A stretch of 12,495 bases of DNA from Planctomycetota bacterium (GTDB lineage: Bacteria > Planctomycetota > PUPC01 > JACPCR01): positions 1-12,495 of the forward strand of contig JASLXP010000123.1 of NCBI GenBank assembly GCA_030740295.1. Direction: 5' to 3'. Positions within the stretch are counted from its first letter, which is position 1; each line of letters opens with the position of its first letter. This document shows, piece after piece, positions 1-8,385 of this stretch. The position numbers and the translations under genes are program-made. The notes beneath the pieces were generated by a model. It had not been told where the DNA came from and searched no databases. It worked only from the letters and a program-made list of their open reading frames with translations.

Positions 1-110
1 GGGGGGCCTTGCTTTGGGCCATCTGCGGGGGGGGTGGCCCCTTCGGCTCCTCCCCCCCAACCCCCCCCCGGGGGGGCGGGCCCCCCCAAACCCCCCGGGG
101 CTCTGCCCCT
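1..110. repeat. Homopolymer-rich G/C low-complexity segment at window edge
   Basis: This stretch is dominated by runs of G and C: G6 at 1-6, G8 at 27-34, C7 at 52-58, C9 at 61-69, G7 at 70-76, C7 at 81-87 and C6 at 91-96. The runs can pair with one another in several ways (for example 27-34 with 52-58, and 61-69 with 70-76). A neat small hairpin, ggggc-tct-gcccc, occupies 97-109. I see no gene here. Base use is unlike everything else in the window, so it may be a genuine GC-run repeat, but its place at the window start also fits a sequencing or assembly artefact at a contig end. Confidence 0.75.
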
Positions 111-213
111 GAAAATTGTCATTCAGATCCGTAAAATTGCCTCGTCTCGGTCTACCAGCTAGTGCCTCTGCAAGTCACCAAACCTGAACAGATGGGTCAA
201 GTGTCAGGCAGCC

Positions 214-320
214 CTCGCCTGGGCGCCCGGCACCCTGCCGGCAAAAGAGCGCTGGAAGCGCTCGGGCGGAGTGCTACGCACTCCCAAGATGCCGGCAAGG
301 TGCCGGCGCGCCCAGGCGAG
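214..320. repeat. Composite palindromic element: ~30-bp outer stem enclosing two 7-bp hairpins
   Basis: The arm at 214-243 is the reverse complement of 290-320 apart from one mismatch and a small imperfection near 306-309. Between the arms lie two perfect hairpins with 3-nt loops: gagcgct-gga-agcgctc (247-263) and ggagtgc-tac-gcactcc (268-284). The whole can fold as a four-way junction on either strand. It starts about 37 nt after the stop codon of the SDR gene on the minus strand, so it would form a stable 3' structure on that mRNA. There is no T-run after the stem, so it is not a classical intrinsic terminator. By style it resembles dispersed REP/BIME-like intergenic repeats; copy number elsewhere cannot be seen from here. 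Confidence 0.8.
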
Positions 321-357
321 CAACTCGACGGTTTGAGGCGAAGCTTCGCTGGCTTAG

Positions 358-1209
358 CTAACGTTTCGGCGGAGCCGCGGCGACGCCCTCCAGACCTCCG
401 CTGACGCGGAGGACCTCTCCCGTCATCCATGAAGTGTTGGGGCTGCAGAGAAATGCGACGGCATTCGCGATGTCTTCAGGTTCTCCCCAGCGACCGAGGG
501 GGATGGCGCCCCGGATCTTCTCGATCATCTGCTCCTCGGTGAGCCCAAGGGTTTCGCATCGTTGGGCCATGACCGTTTTATTGAAGTCCGTGTAGACCGG
601 ACCGGGGCTGACCGCATTCACCCGCACGCCGTAAGCGGCAAGCTCCAGAGCCAGGGATCTGGTGAACATGATCACTCCAGCTTTAGCCACGTTGTAGGCC
701 GCAACCAGGGCGGCCGGATTCTGGCCGTTGATGGATGCGAGGTTCACAATGGAACCCGTTCCTCTTTTCTCCATGTGTCGGGCAGCAGCCCGGCAGGTGT
801 AGAACGTGCCAGTCAGGGTGATGTCAATCACCTTCTGCCATTCCGCGTCATCAAGCTCGACAACAGGCGAAACCTTCTGCCCGATCCCGGCACAGTTCAC
901 GAGGATGTCCAAGCGGCCCTGGCTTTCGGCAATCGTGTCAAAACATCGCGTTACCGCGGGACTGTCAGTTACATCGAGGGCAGACGCCTCAATAACCAGC
1001 CCTTGGCTTCGGAGGTCTTCCGCAACGCGCTGAGCTTTTTCCTCCTGCAAGTCAACGATCGTGACCGCGGCCCCTCGCAGTGCCAGCTCTTTGGCAATAC
1101 CAAGACCGAGCCCCTGGGCGCCCCCGGTGACAACGGCTACCTGGCCCTGCAGTTCCTTTGATTCCGCAACGTGGTTACTCATGATTCGATCTTCGTTCTT
1201 GGTCGGCAT
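358..1209 (-). CDS. SDR-family NAD(P)-dependent oxidoreductase
   Basis: This is a classical short-chain dehydrogenase/reductase of 283 residues, cytosolic, expected to oxidise or reduce a hydroxyl/keto group on a small substrate such as a sugar, sugar acid or polyol. The Rossmann glycine motif TGGAQGLG is at residues 28-35, an acidic residue after strand 2 (D53) suggests NAD(H), the NNAG-type motif reads NCAG (105-108), and the catalytic Ser, Tyr and Lys are S159, Y172 and K176 (YNVAK). A PG motif follows at 203-204. The Asn of the usual catalytic tetrad appears to be Thr131, and the C-terminal VDGG motif reads VSGG; both are tolerated variants in the family. The start is uncertain: Met1 has only a weak GGAA upstream, and Met10 would also give a full fold. 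It lies 45 bp after the Gfo/Idh/MocA gene, so the two are probably co-transcribed. The substrate cannot be read. Confidence 0.9.
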   Translation of the reverse strand: MPTKNEDRIMSNHVAESKELQGQVAVVTGGAQGLGLGIAKELALRGAAVTIVDLQEEKAQRVAEDLRSQGLVIEASALDVTDSPAVTRCFDTIAESQGRLDILVNCAGIGQKVSPVVELDDAEWQKVIDITLTGTFYTCRAAARHMEKRGTGSIVNLASINGQNPAALVAAYNVAKAGVIMFTRSLALELAAYGVRVNAVSPGPVYTDFNKTVMAQRCETLGLTEEQMIEKIRGAIPLGRWGEPEDIANAVAFLCSPNTSWMTGEVLRVSGGLEGVAAAPPKR

Positions 1210-1254
1210 GCGTGTTCCGAATCGATCTGCATGCGAGCCGTGGCTCAGAGACTT

Positions 1255-2421
1255 TCAGTCTTCCATTGAGACCCACTTGGCGCCGTCTCTGCTGGATTCG
1301 ACGGCCCGGGTAATGAACTTCATTCCGCGGAGCCCGTCGTAGACGGTTGGGAAGTCGTATTCATCTGTGCTCAGCGGTTCTCCATCTATGGACTTGCGAA
1401 CGGCCTCGGCAATCCCGCAGTAGATGGTGGCAAATGCCTCGAAGTAACCCTCCGGATGCCCGGTGGGGATTCTGCTGCAATTCTTGGCCGGTTCCGACAG
1501 ATAGCCCTGGCCTCTTGTGAGCATCTGTCGCGGCTCTCCGTAACGATACAAGTCCAGGTAATTGGGGTTCTCCTGATTCCATTTGACCGCTCCTTCAGAA
1601 GCATAGACGCGCAGAGCCAGGCCATTCTCCTCGCCCGTGGCAACCTGGCTGATGGTCAGGACACCTTTGCCGCCACTTTTGAACCGGAGGAGCACGTTCA
1701 CGTCTTCATCCAGTGTCCGATCGGGAAGGAAAGTACTGTGGTCGGCACACAGTTCAGTGATAGGGTCGCCGGTCACATATTCCAGCAGGTTGACGCAGTG
1801 AGAGCCTACGTCGCCGAGTGTCCCGCCAATTCCTGATTGCTTCGGATCCACACGCCACTGGGCCTGTTTTTGCCCCAGCTTCTCATGTGGCACCATGAGG
1901 AAATCCTGCAAGTATTCGACGATGACCTTCCGGACGTCTCCCATTTCTCCGTTCTGGAAAAGGTGCCGTGCGTGTCTGATCATCGGGTGGCCGGTGTAGT
2001 TGTGCGTCAGGGCAAAGACCAGCCCGGACTTCGCGACCAGCTCGACCAGCTCCTCCGCCTCCTCGAGCGTGTAGGTCATCGGTTTGTCACAGACGACGTG
2101 TATCCCGGCTTCGAGGAATGTCCTGGCGATGTCAAAGTGCAGATGATTCGGCGTTACGATGGTAACGAAATCGATGCGCTCTCCTTCAGGGAGTGCGGCT
2201 TCCCCATCGGCCATGCTGTGGTAGTTGTCATAGCACCTCTGTGGGTCGAGATAGAGGGCCTCCCCCGTTCGTCTCGTATTCTCAGGATCGCGGCCGAAGC
2301 ATCCTGAGATGATTTCGATTTGGAGGTCCATCGTTGCCACGATTCGGTGGACGCCTCCGATGAAAGCCCCCTCGCCTCCGCCCACCATGCCCATTCGTAA
2401 CTTGCGTTTCCATGAATCCAT
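1255..2421 (-). CDS. Gfo/Idh/MocA family oxidoreductase
   Basis: This 388-residue protein belongs to the glucose-fructose oxidoreductase / inositol dehydrogenase / rhizopine catabolism family, NAD(P)-dependent enzymes that usually act on sugars, inositols or glycosides. The N-terminal Rossmann domain starts with GMVGGGEGAFIG (11-22). TPNHLH (90-95) lies near the cofactor site, and the EKP-type motif reads CDKPM (111-115) with Lys113 as the expected catalytic lysine. The C-terminal substrate domain carries GDVGSHCVN (203-211), giving the family Asp204/His208 pair, and the GHPEGYFEAFA block typical of the subgroup at 321-331. Length is normal. The start is well supported: AAGGAGGAG sits about 8 nt upstream of the ATG. 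There is no signal peptide, unlike the Tat-exported members found in many PVC bacteria. It lies 130 bp after the PQQ-propeller gene and 45 bp before the SDR gene, which fits a sugar-oxidation operon. Exact substrate unknown. Confidence 0.93.
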   Translation of the reverse strand: MDSWKRKLRMGMVGGGEGAFIGGVHRIVATMDLQIEIISGCFGRDPENTRRTGEALYLDPQRCYDNYHSMADGEAALPEGERIDFVTIVTPNHLHFDIARTFLEAGIHVVCDKPMTYTLEEAEELVELVAKSGLVFALTHNYTGHPMIRHARHLFQNGEMGDVRKVIVEYLQDFLMVPHEKLGQKQAQWRVDPKQSGIGGTLGDVGSHCVNLLEYVTGDPITELCADHSTFLPDRTLDEDVNVLLRFKSGGKGVLTISQVATGEENGLALRVYASEGAVKWNQENPNYLDLYRYGEPRQMLTRGQGYLSEPAKNCSRIPTGHPEGYFEAFATIYCGIAEAVRKSIDGEPLSTDEYDFPTVYDGLRGMKFITRAVESSRDGAKWVSMED

Positions 2422-2551
2422 GTGATTGCTCCTCCTTAATTCACAAAGTTTCAGCCCAGGGAAAACCGTGGACCGTATCGCTGGGACTGTATCCAGTTAC
2501 AGCCTGGTTTTTGCCCGCTCATTTGACTCTCTACCGTGACACGAGATTTCA

Positions 2552-5500
2552 TCACTCCTCCGCCGACAATTCCAGACCGCAGATGACGGGGGCGGTCGCG
2601 TCGGTGACTTCTGCCGTTCTGGGTCGGAGCTCGATGGTCAAAGCTGCTTTGGCTTTTACACCTTTGAAATCCTTAATCACGGGGCTGCCGGTTCCGCCCG
2701 CCTCTTTCGAGATGTCGAAATTCTCCAGGACCGGCTTGCCCTGGAGCAGAACGTCGAACAGGCGTTTGCCGGGCGCGGCGCCATCGGGATCGGCGAAGTG
2801 CATCCGAACGGTGAAGACGCGCTGCGGCGGCTCGACCGGCTTGGCCGCGATGGGAATGAAATTCTGGCAGCGACCGAATCCGAGCGGGCTGGGATCGGTA
2901 ATGAAGATGGACCGCCGGCCTGGGTTGGAGACGTTGTATGACATGACGTTCAGTTGGAGATTGGCGGGATCGAGCTTCTCCGCGGTCAGCGTCGCGATCG
3001 GAATGGCAACTTCGGCGATCCATTCGTCAGCTCCCTTGCTGACCGCATGAGTCCACGGTGCTTTCCACTTCAGGTCAGACCAGTCCCTCTTGGGGATGGC
3101 ATTGAGGCTCTCGAAACGGCCGCCGCCACATCCAACCGCGAACTGCAATCCGACCTGGCGCTTGCTGTCCGTGAGGAAGATCTCGAAATCGTCGTCACGC
3201 CAGACCTCGGCATCATCGTCTGCCAGTGTGGCTTTGAAAGGAATGGGTTCGCCGTCGCGTATGGCAGCCTTGCGCCGGTAGCCGAAGTAAATGGCCTGTC
3301 CGTCCCGGCGAATGAGGAGCGTTGTCTGAGGCTCTGCGAGATGGGAGTTGTTCTGGAACGGCACAGGCTGCGCTTCCTGCCAGCACGCGTCGTCCAGCTT
3401 ACCGTCGATGGCCGGTGGCGTGGCGCAGATGCTGACGACGACCGGTCGGGACGGCATCAGATCGACGTAGACTTTGCCCTCCCCCCGAAGCCCGGACGAA
3501 TAGACCCACGGGCGGCCCGTCCCTGTGGCATCGACCGTGCCGGTCGGCCGGGAATACCACGCCTGCTTCCCCGCGATCACGGAAAGGGGGACGCCGCATG
3601 CGCCGGGCATGGACGGGCGCGGGTACCCGAGCCAAGCCACTCCCTGCTCATCTCGCTGGTCGCCGGGTGCGCCAAAGTTCACGCTGAATCGCTTGAGCGG
3701 CGTCGCGATTTTCTGACCGTGGAATACGTACCAGGTGTCGCGCTTTGCTGTGCCGGGCACGAGGGCGAAGGAGGTCTGGTAGTTGTACGAACAGGTGCAA
3801 CCGCTGCTCCCTTCGGCCGCGACCATCACGCCGTTGGCGGGGATCATGTTAACGGAGCAGTTGGGTCGAATGCCTCCGAAGTTAGTCGTTCCATCGTTGT
3901 TGAAATCAAAGAAACCGGCCGCGCCGGAACGGAAGAGCAAAAGATTCTGGCTGCCAATCACGGGCCCGCAGCCGTAGGCCCGTGCGAACTGCCAGGGCCG
4001 CTCCTCGCCGGTGACGATGTCTTCTGTCATCCGCGATTTGCCGGTCCGCAAGTCCAGAGCGTAGGGCTGGGTGATGATCCAATCGTCGCGGATCACGGGC
4101 ATCCTTGCGGGCACGATCTGGCGCTGCCATCGCTTCTTACCGGACCGCCCGCTGTAGGCCGCGCCGGCATTCACGACGACCAGCCCCTTCGCATACTGAA
4201 CCTGAAAGCCCGTCCGGGGCACATCGTCTCTCTGCCAGAGCTCGGTGCCTTTTGCGAGGTCGAGCGCCACCAAGGTCTGTTCGATCTTCGGCTCCTCGCC
4301 GCGGCGTTTCGCCTGGTCGATCTCATGTCTGGGGGTGGCGTTCAGGATAAACAGCCTGCCGTCTCCGAACGCGATTCCCGTGTTGTAGATCGCTCGCGAC
4401 GCGCGCCAGACCCAGCGCAGGTCTCCGTCGTCTTTGTTCAGAGCGAACAGGGAAGTAACAACCCTCCCTGCTGACTTTGTCGTCTCGTAGCTGCCCAGGA
4501 TCAGGTCGTCGGTGACGGAGAGATAACCCCACGCGGAAGTCGGCCCGGATGGTGCAGATCGGAGGTACGGCTCATACTCCGCACCACCCGCGGAAATCAT
4601 GCACCAGCTATTGCTGCCGGCCTTGACCATGACGGACAGGACGTGCTCGCCGGCGGTCACTTCTGTGGAGAAAACGTGATTGGTAACAGTGAAGGGGTGC
4701 GACCGGTTGCCCCGTGCAAGCGTGTCGTAGATCGGCTTACCGTCAAGGTGCCATTGCATCCACCAGTCGGCGCCCGCGCCAATGGTGAGGCGACCGTCCG
4801 TTGGGCACTCGATCCTGGCGAAAGCATAAAGGGTCCTTCCGACCGAGTCATCATCGCGTCGCATACCAGGCCGCGGATAAGGGCCGGGCTTCTCGCCGGG
4901 TTTCAAAGGTGCGAAGCCATACCCTCCATAGAGGTTTGAGAAATCGAGGAAGCCTTTAACTGATTCGAGCGATGCGGCCTCGTAGGTCTTGCCGGCAACA
5001 GCGAGCTGCTTCGGCATCGTCTTGAGTTGTTCAGCATCTATCGGAGGGCTGTCCTTCGGCAGCGGTCCAACGATGTGCCAGGAGCGAGGCCATACCACGT
5101 CGACGGCCTGGGATACCGGCGTGGCCGCGTCCGACTCTTCCAACGTCTCCGGCGTACCGTACACGGCCTCGGTTTTCCCGGTGGCTTGGGACAGCCGGTG
5201 GCAGGACGAGCCTATGGTCACGTAAAGGCTGTCATCGTCTGCGACAAAGTTGGCCGAATTCCAGACCGCGCCCTTGCGCCCGGCTCCGGACAATTCGCTG
5301 ACCCAAAGCTCGCGCCCGGTATAAGCGTCGATCGTGATGAGGTGATGCTGCCCCGTGATGAAGACGCGACCGTCGACCGAGAGCGGGGTCGAAGTCCCCC
5401 AGTGCCGGCTCATCATGCGATCAGGGCCAGGGCCGCCGAACCAGAGCACATCCAGCGGCAGGCGTACGCGGCCTTCGTCGCTGACTCCCGTACGGCCGCC

Positions 5501-7381
5501 GTCTGCCCACTGATGGCGCCATTCGCCTGCGTCGGGCAGCTTGCCACGGACGATCGTCCAGCCTCCGGACGAACTGGTTTCCGACCGGGGAATTCCGGCC
5601 TTCTTCATCAGTCGCTTGGCCGCGCTGCTCTTGAGCCCGGGAAAGACCATGACGCCACCGCATGGGCGCAACACCCGATAAAGTTCCTTGCCAGGAAGGC
5701 CGTCGGCGTTTCCTGTCACCACGACGAGACTGGCGAAGTATGGAGAGTACGGGAGCTGCTCGGGGCTTTCGAGGTCATGAACGACGATGCGCTTGCCATA
5801 GAGGCCGGTCGTCAGCAGTCGGTTCCGCTCGGCGTCCACTATGTCAGCGCCCCGGACCACACTGATGAGTTGGAGGTCGGTCTGCGTGGCAAGCGCCATC
5901 GCCAGTCGGCTGTCGGTCTCGCCAATGACAATGCCATAGCCCGAAGTCACTCCCGTGCTCTTGACGATGCTTTCGGCGACGCTGATCTGCTTACCGGAGA
6001 AGCCGACCTTCCATGACGGCCTTTCCTTCAGGGAGAGGGCCGGCACAGCAATCTCACGGTGCTCGAAGCCGTACAGCCGGCCTTTTTCAGTAGCGGCGAC
6101 GAGGTGTCCGGAGGCAAAGGCCAGCCCCCGCACCTGGCCATCCACCTCCCAGTTCCATATCTGCTTGCCACTGCCGGTATCGAATGCGGTAAGAGCACCG
6201 CTCCCTCCCGCCAGGAGCACTGTATCCGCGAGCGCCAGACAATAGGTGCGGCCAAGAGGAACCGACCACTTGATGCAGCCGGTGAGGTCCTTTTTCTCGC
6301 GCCACGCTTTCAGGTCGATAGCCTGTATTTCATCGCCGCCGCTGGCGTAAAGAACATCGCGGTCCACGATTACCCGATGCTTGTCGGGCAGTTCGAGCTC
6401 CTTCTCGCAAGACGCTATCGAGAAGGCAAGCATGCCGTCCCCTGGCCGGGGATTGGACTCTCCGATCTGGATGTCTATGTCGGGGCCGCCACCGTGCTTC
6501 TGACTGAAAAAAAGGTCGCCTGCAAGCGTGGCCCAGGACCCGCCGTTGCGCAGGTTGATGGCAGGCTCGTAATACATGAAGCGCCCGGTGTGCCGATCAT
6601 ACGCAGCAGGGACGCTTCGACCGGTGGGAACCATCAGGACATCTTTCGTCGCCAGGAGATATCCCTGGGGGGCGACGCCCGTAAAGGCCGATGCGCCGGG
6701 ATGCGGCAGATCGATGTACATGGAGCCACTGCTGTCATTCAGCCATTTCACCTTCCCGGTCACCGCGTCGAGAGCATAGACATAGATTCCATGGCTGGGC
6801 CACATGCCTGCGGCAAGGAAGACCGTACCGTCGTCAACCAGCACGCCGCCGCGCAGAGGCCACCGGGAGACCATCCTTCCATTGCCGAGAACCTGGTCGG
6901 GGTCGGGAGCGCCGCGGAACTTCCAGGTCAGCTTGCCCGAAACGGCATCCAGGCAGTAGAGCCAGCCGTCATCGGAAGCAACATAGACTTTGCCTCCGGC
7001 CACGGCCGGTGCAAAACGAACCGGACCGGCAGTGGTAAAGTGCCACTTTGTCTTACCGGAACTCGCATCGAGCGCACGGACGGTGTCATCCGCAGACGAG
7101 GCAAAATAGACGTGTCCACCGGCAATGACCGGCTGAGGAGCATAATCAAAATCGAGCCGGTGGAGTTCCTTTCCCGGCTCCGGCCATGCCGGCCTCGGGG
7201 CCTGCAATGGCTCATAACCCCAGACATTCTGAATGGGAAAGGTAATCTTATCACGGGTCACACTCGACCGAGCCGCATCCGCTTTATGGGCGGGCCAGTC
7301 ACCCGCGAGGAGCGGAGAAGCTGCGGGCATGACGAGCAAAAACAGATACGCCGGCAATGAGCAATAAGCAAGAGTTCTCAT
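2552..7381 (-). CDS. Giant secreted PQQ/BamB-type beta-propeller protein with methyltransferase-like insert, CBM9-like and malectin-like C-terminal domains
   Basis: This 1609-residue protein has an N-terminal signal peptide (1-26, cut near LLAG), so it is exported. A first propeller spans ~70-445, with blades ending in D-x-x-x-G-K-x-x-W (near 105-113, 145-153, 205-213, 401-410). Residues ~475-615 resemble a class I SAM methyltransferase fold, including a VLRPCGG motif at 570-576 and a degenerate glycine loop (481-492). Propeller blades resume at ~640-745. A jelly-roll-like domain begins at WHIVGPLP (768-775) and runs to ~945. A second propeller region runs ~950-1310 and contains Cys1175 and the CTC motif at 1195-1197. 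A CBM9/DOMON-like domain (~1316-1510) shows PPAIDGKLDDACW, a DDDFEIFL strand and EVAIPIATL. The end (~1519-1609) is malectin-like. The start has AAGG ~11 nt upstream. Propellers of this type often serve as binding scaffolds or PQQ dehydrogenases; no clear PQQ site was identified, and true function is unknown. The domain borders are read by eye. Confidence 0.9.
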   Translation of the reverse strand: MRTLAYCSLPAYLFLLVMPAASPLLAGDWPAHKADAARSSVTRDKITFPIQNVWGYEPLQAPRPAWPEPGKELHRLDFDYAPQPVIAGGHVYFASSADDTVRALDASSGKTKWHFTTAGPVRFAPAVAGGKVYVASDDGWLYCLDAVSGKLTWKFRGAPDPDQVLGNGRMVSRWPLRGGVLVDDGTVFLAAGMWPSHGIYVYALDAVTGKVKWLNDSSGSMYIDLPHPGASAFTGVAPQGYLLATKDVLMVPTGRSVPAAYDRHTGRFMYYEPAINLRNGGSWATLAGDLFFSQKHGGGPDIDIQIGESNPRPGDGMLAFSIASCEKELELPDKHRVIVDRDVLYASGGDEIQAIDLKAWREKKDLTGCIKWSVPLGRTYCLALADTVLLAGGSGALTAFDTGSGKQIWNWEVDGQVRGLAFASGHLVAATEKGRLYGFEHREIAVPALSLKERPSWKVGFSGKQISVAESIVKSTGVTSGYGIVIGETDSRLAMALATQTDLQLISVVRGADIVDAERNRLLTTGLYGKRIVVHDLESPEQLPYSPYFASLVVVTGNADGLPGKELYRVLRPCGGVMVFPGLKSSAAKRLMKKAGIPRSETSSSGGWTIVRGKLPDAGEWRHQWADGGRTGVSDEGRVRLPLDVLWFGGPGPDRMMSRHWGTSTPLSVDGRVFITGQHHLITIDAYTGRELWVSELSGAGRKGAVWNSANFVADDDSLYVTIGSSCHRLSQATGKTEAVYGTPETLEESDAATPVSQAVDVVWPRSWHIVGPLPKDSPPIDAEQLKTMPKQLAVAGKTYEAASLESVKGFLDFSNLYGGYGFAPLKPGEKPGPYPRPGMRRDDDSVGRTLYAFARIECPTDGRLTIGAGADWWMQWHLDGKPIYDTLARGNRSHPFTVTNHVFSTEVTAGEHVLSVMVKAGSNSWCMISAGGAEYEPYLRSAPSGPTSAWGYLSVTDDLILGSYETTKSAGRVVTSLFALNKDDGDLRWVWRASRAIYNTGIAFGDGRLFILNATPRHEIDQAKRRGEEPKIEQTLVALDLAKGTELWQRDDVPRTGFQVQYAKGLVVVNAGAAYSGRSGKKRWQRQIVPARMPVIRDDWIITQPYALDLRTGKSRMTEDIVTGEERPWQFARAYGCGPVIGSQNLLLFRSGAAGFFDFNNDGTTNFGGIRPNCSVNMIPANGVMVAAEGSSGCTCSYNYQTSFALVPGTAKRDTWYVFHGQKIATPLKRFSVNFGAPGDQRDEQGVAWLGYPRPSMPGACGVPLSVIAGKQAWYSRPTGTVDATGTGRPWVYSSGLRGEGKVYVDLMPSRPVVVSICATPPAIDGKLDDACWQEAQPVPFQNNSHLAEPQTTLLIRRDGQAIYFGYRRKAAIRDGEPIPFKATLADDDAEVWRDDDFEIFLTDSKRQVGLQFAVGCGGGRFESLNAIPKRDWSDLKWKAPWTHAVSKGADEWIAEVAIPIATLTAEKLDPANLQLNVMSYNVSNPGRRSIFITDPSPLGFGRCQNFIPIAAKPVEPPQRVFTVRMHFADPDGAAPGKRLFDVLLQGKPVLENFDISKEAGGTGSPVIKDFKGVKAKAALTIELRPRTAEVTDATAPVICGLELSAEE

Positions 7382-7662
7382 GAGCTGGTTACCTTGTGTA
7401 AAGTTTCTCTTTCAGGTCTTGCGGCAGAGCTTCCGTTCCGGATCGAACCGTAGAGTTCCTCAGTTGCCGGACTGTGGAAAGGCACGACTGTCAAGCCACG
7501 TTGATTCTCTGAAACTCATATCGGATCTCCATCTGGTTCAAGCCACAGCCGGCATGCTAACTCTCACCAACGCCCCCTACAAGAAAGAGATTTTCGAATT
7601 CCTGAAGGGAGCAGTTCACTCTCTCTTGCTGACATGGAATCAGGACGCGGAACTCAGATCTC
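7382..7662. other. 281-bp intergenic gap upstream of the PQQ-propeller gene
   Basis: This is the leader region of the propeller gene, following the uronate-dehydrogenase-like gene. I find no convincing coding sequence, no strong hairpin and no intrinsic terminator. A perfect TTGACA on the minus strand (7489-7494) lacks a matching -10 box at normal spacing, so no promoter is called. A Shine-Dalgarno-like AAGG precedes the propeller start codon. Unlike most other long gaps here, this one carries no obvious palindromic repeat. Confidence 0.6.
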
Positions 7663-8385
7663 TTAAATGCCGCTGTCTCTGGGCACCCATCCCACGTCGT
7701 TGGACAGGTCCCACTTCTTTTCTCCGCCGAGCGAAGCGCCATAAATAATTTCGAACTGCGGGTTGGGCGCTTCGATGCAGCAGGCTGTCAAATCTGCCAT
7801 GTCGCGGGCGCTGAGCCAGCGATTCATACCAGGCTCGTATTTGCTGTTCACTTCGTCCGTATTCGGAAAGTTGGCGATGCGGAGGCAATAAACGGACATG
7901 CCGTAGGCATCGTGGTAGTAGCGGCCAATCGCTTCTCCAAACGCCTTGCTGACCCCGTACATGCTGTCGGGTCGGACCATCAGATCAGGCCTGGAAATCT
8001 GTGACTCCTTTTCATAAAAGCCAGTCACGTGATTGGTGCTGGCAAAGACGATCTGGGGCACCTTGTTGATCCGCGCTGCCTCAAAAATGTTGTAGGTGCC
8101 GCAAATGTTGGTCTCGATGATTTGCTGGTTGTACCGGCTGCGGGGCCAGCCTCTGCCGCTTACCGCAATCCCCAGATGAACGATCACATCCACGCCGTCG
8201 CACGCTTCGACCATGGCTTCAAAATCGGCAAGGTCTGAGACAACCACTTCATCGCCTTTCTCTACCTCCGGGATGTTGGAATGAAAGAGCAGTCGAAAGT
8301 CATACCGGTCTCTGAGATACCGCCTCAGGGCCGAGCCCACATTTCCTGCCGCTCCTGTGATGAACAGTTTTTTTCGTTCAGGCAT
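7663..8385 (-). CDS. NAD-dependent epimerase/dehydratase-family enzyme, uronate-dehydrogenase-like
   Basis: This 240-residue extended-type SDR is cytosolic. It opens with the glycine motif TGAAGNVG (10-17), has an HLG block at 70-72, the FASTNHVTGFY segment at 114-124, and the catalytic YxxxK as YGVSK (143-147) followed by AFGE. The stretch SSNH-x-GFY, DS-x-YGVSKAFGE, the YHD-x-(F/Y)G block and the YGAS motif (225-228) match what I recall of uronate dehydrogenase (EC 1.1.1.203), which oxidises glucuronate or galacturonate to the aldarolactone. It is shorter than the ~265 residues usual for that enzyme, ending soon after the GWVPRDS block. A related NAD-dependent sugar dehydrogenase is the main alternative. 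The ribosome-binding site is weak (GGAC ~9 nt upstream, GAGG too close). No in-frame alternative Met lies nearby. It stands between the repeat block and the propeller gene, consistent with uronic-acid use from polysaccharides. Confidence 0.85.
   Translation of the reverse strand: MPERKKLFITGAAGNVGSALRRYLRDRYDFRLLFHSNIPEVEKGDEVVVSDLADFEAMVEACDGVDVIVHLGIAVSGRGWPRSRYNQQIIETNICGTYNIFEAARINKVPQIVFASTNHVTGFYEKESQISRPDLMVRPDSMYGVSKAFGEAIGRYYHDAYGMSVYCLRIANFPNTDEVNSKYEPGMNRWLSARDMADLTACCIEAPNPQFEIIYGASLGGEKKWDLSNDVGWVPRDSGI

Noticed and set aside
214..320. Possible tRNA or other cloverleaf RNA gene
   Set aside because: The fold looks cloverleaf-like, but it lacks the T-loop and D-loop consensus, an anticodon arm of the right size and a CCA-compatible acceptor stem.
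162..430. Small open frames on both strands over 162-430
   Set aside because: They run through the composite palindrome, so their openness follows from the repeat. There is no ribosome-binding site or known family.
562..1161. Plus-strand open frame of 199 codons over the SDR gene
   Set aside because: It is antisense to a well-conserved SDR with all catalytic motifs, and its own translation shows no recognisable features.
2954..7360. Long plus-strand open frames (2954-4474, 5027-6016, 6059-7360) opposite the propeller gene
   Set aside because: They lie antisense to a clearly coding gene with recognisable domains, show no family motifs, and are expected by chance in GC-rich coding DNA.
7489..7494. 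TTGACA on the minus strand as a -35 promoter box
   Set aside because: There is no TATAAT-like hexamer 16-18 nt downstream, so the promoter is not supported.
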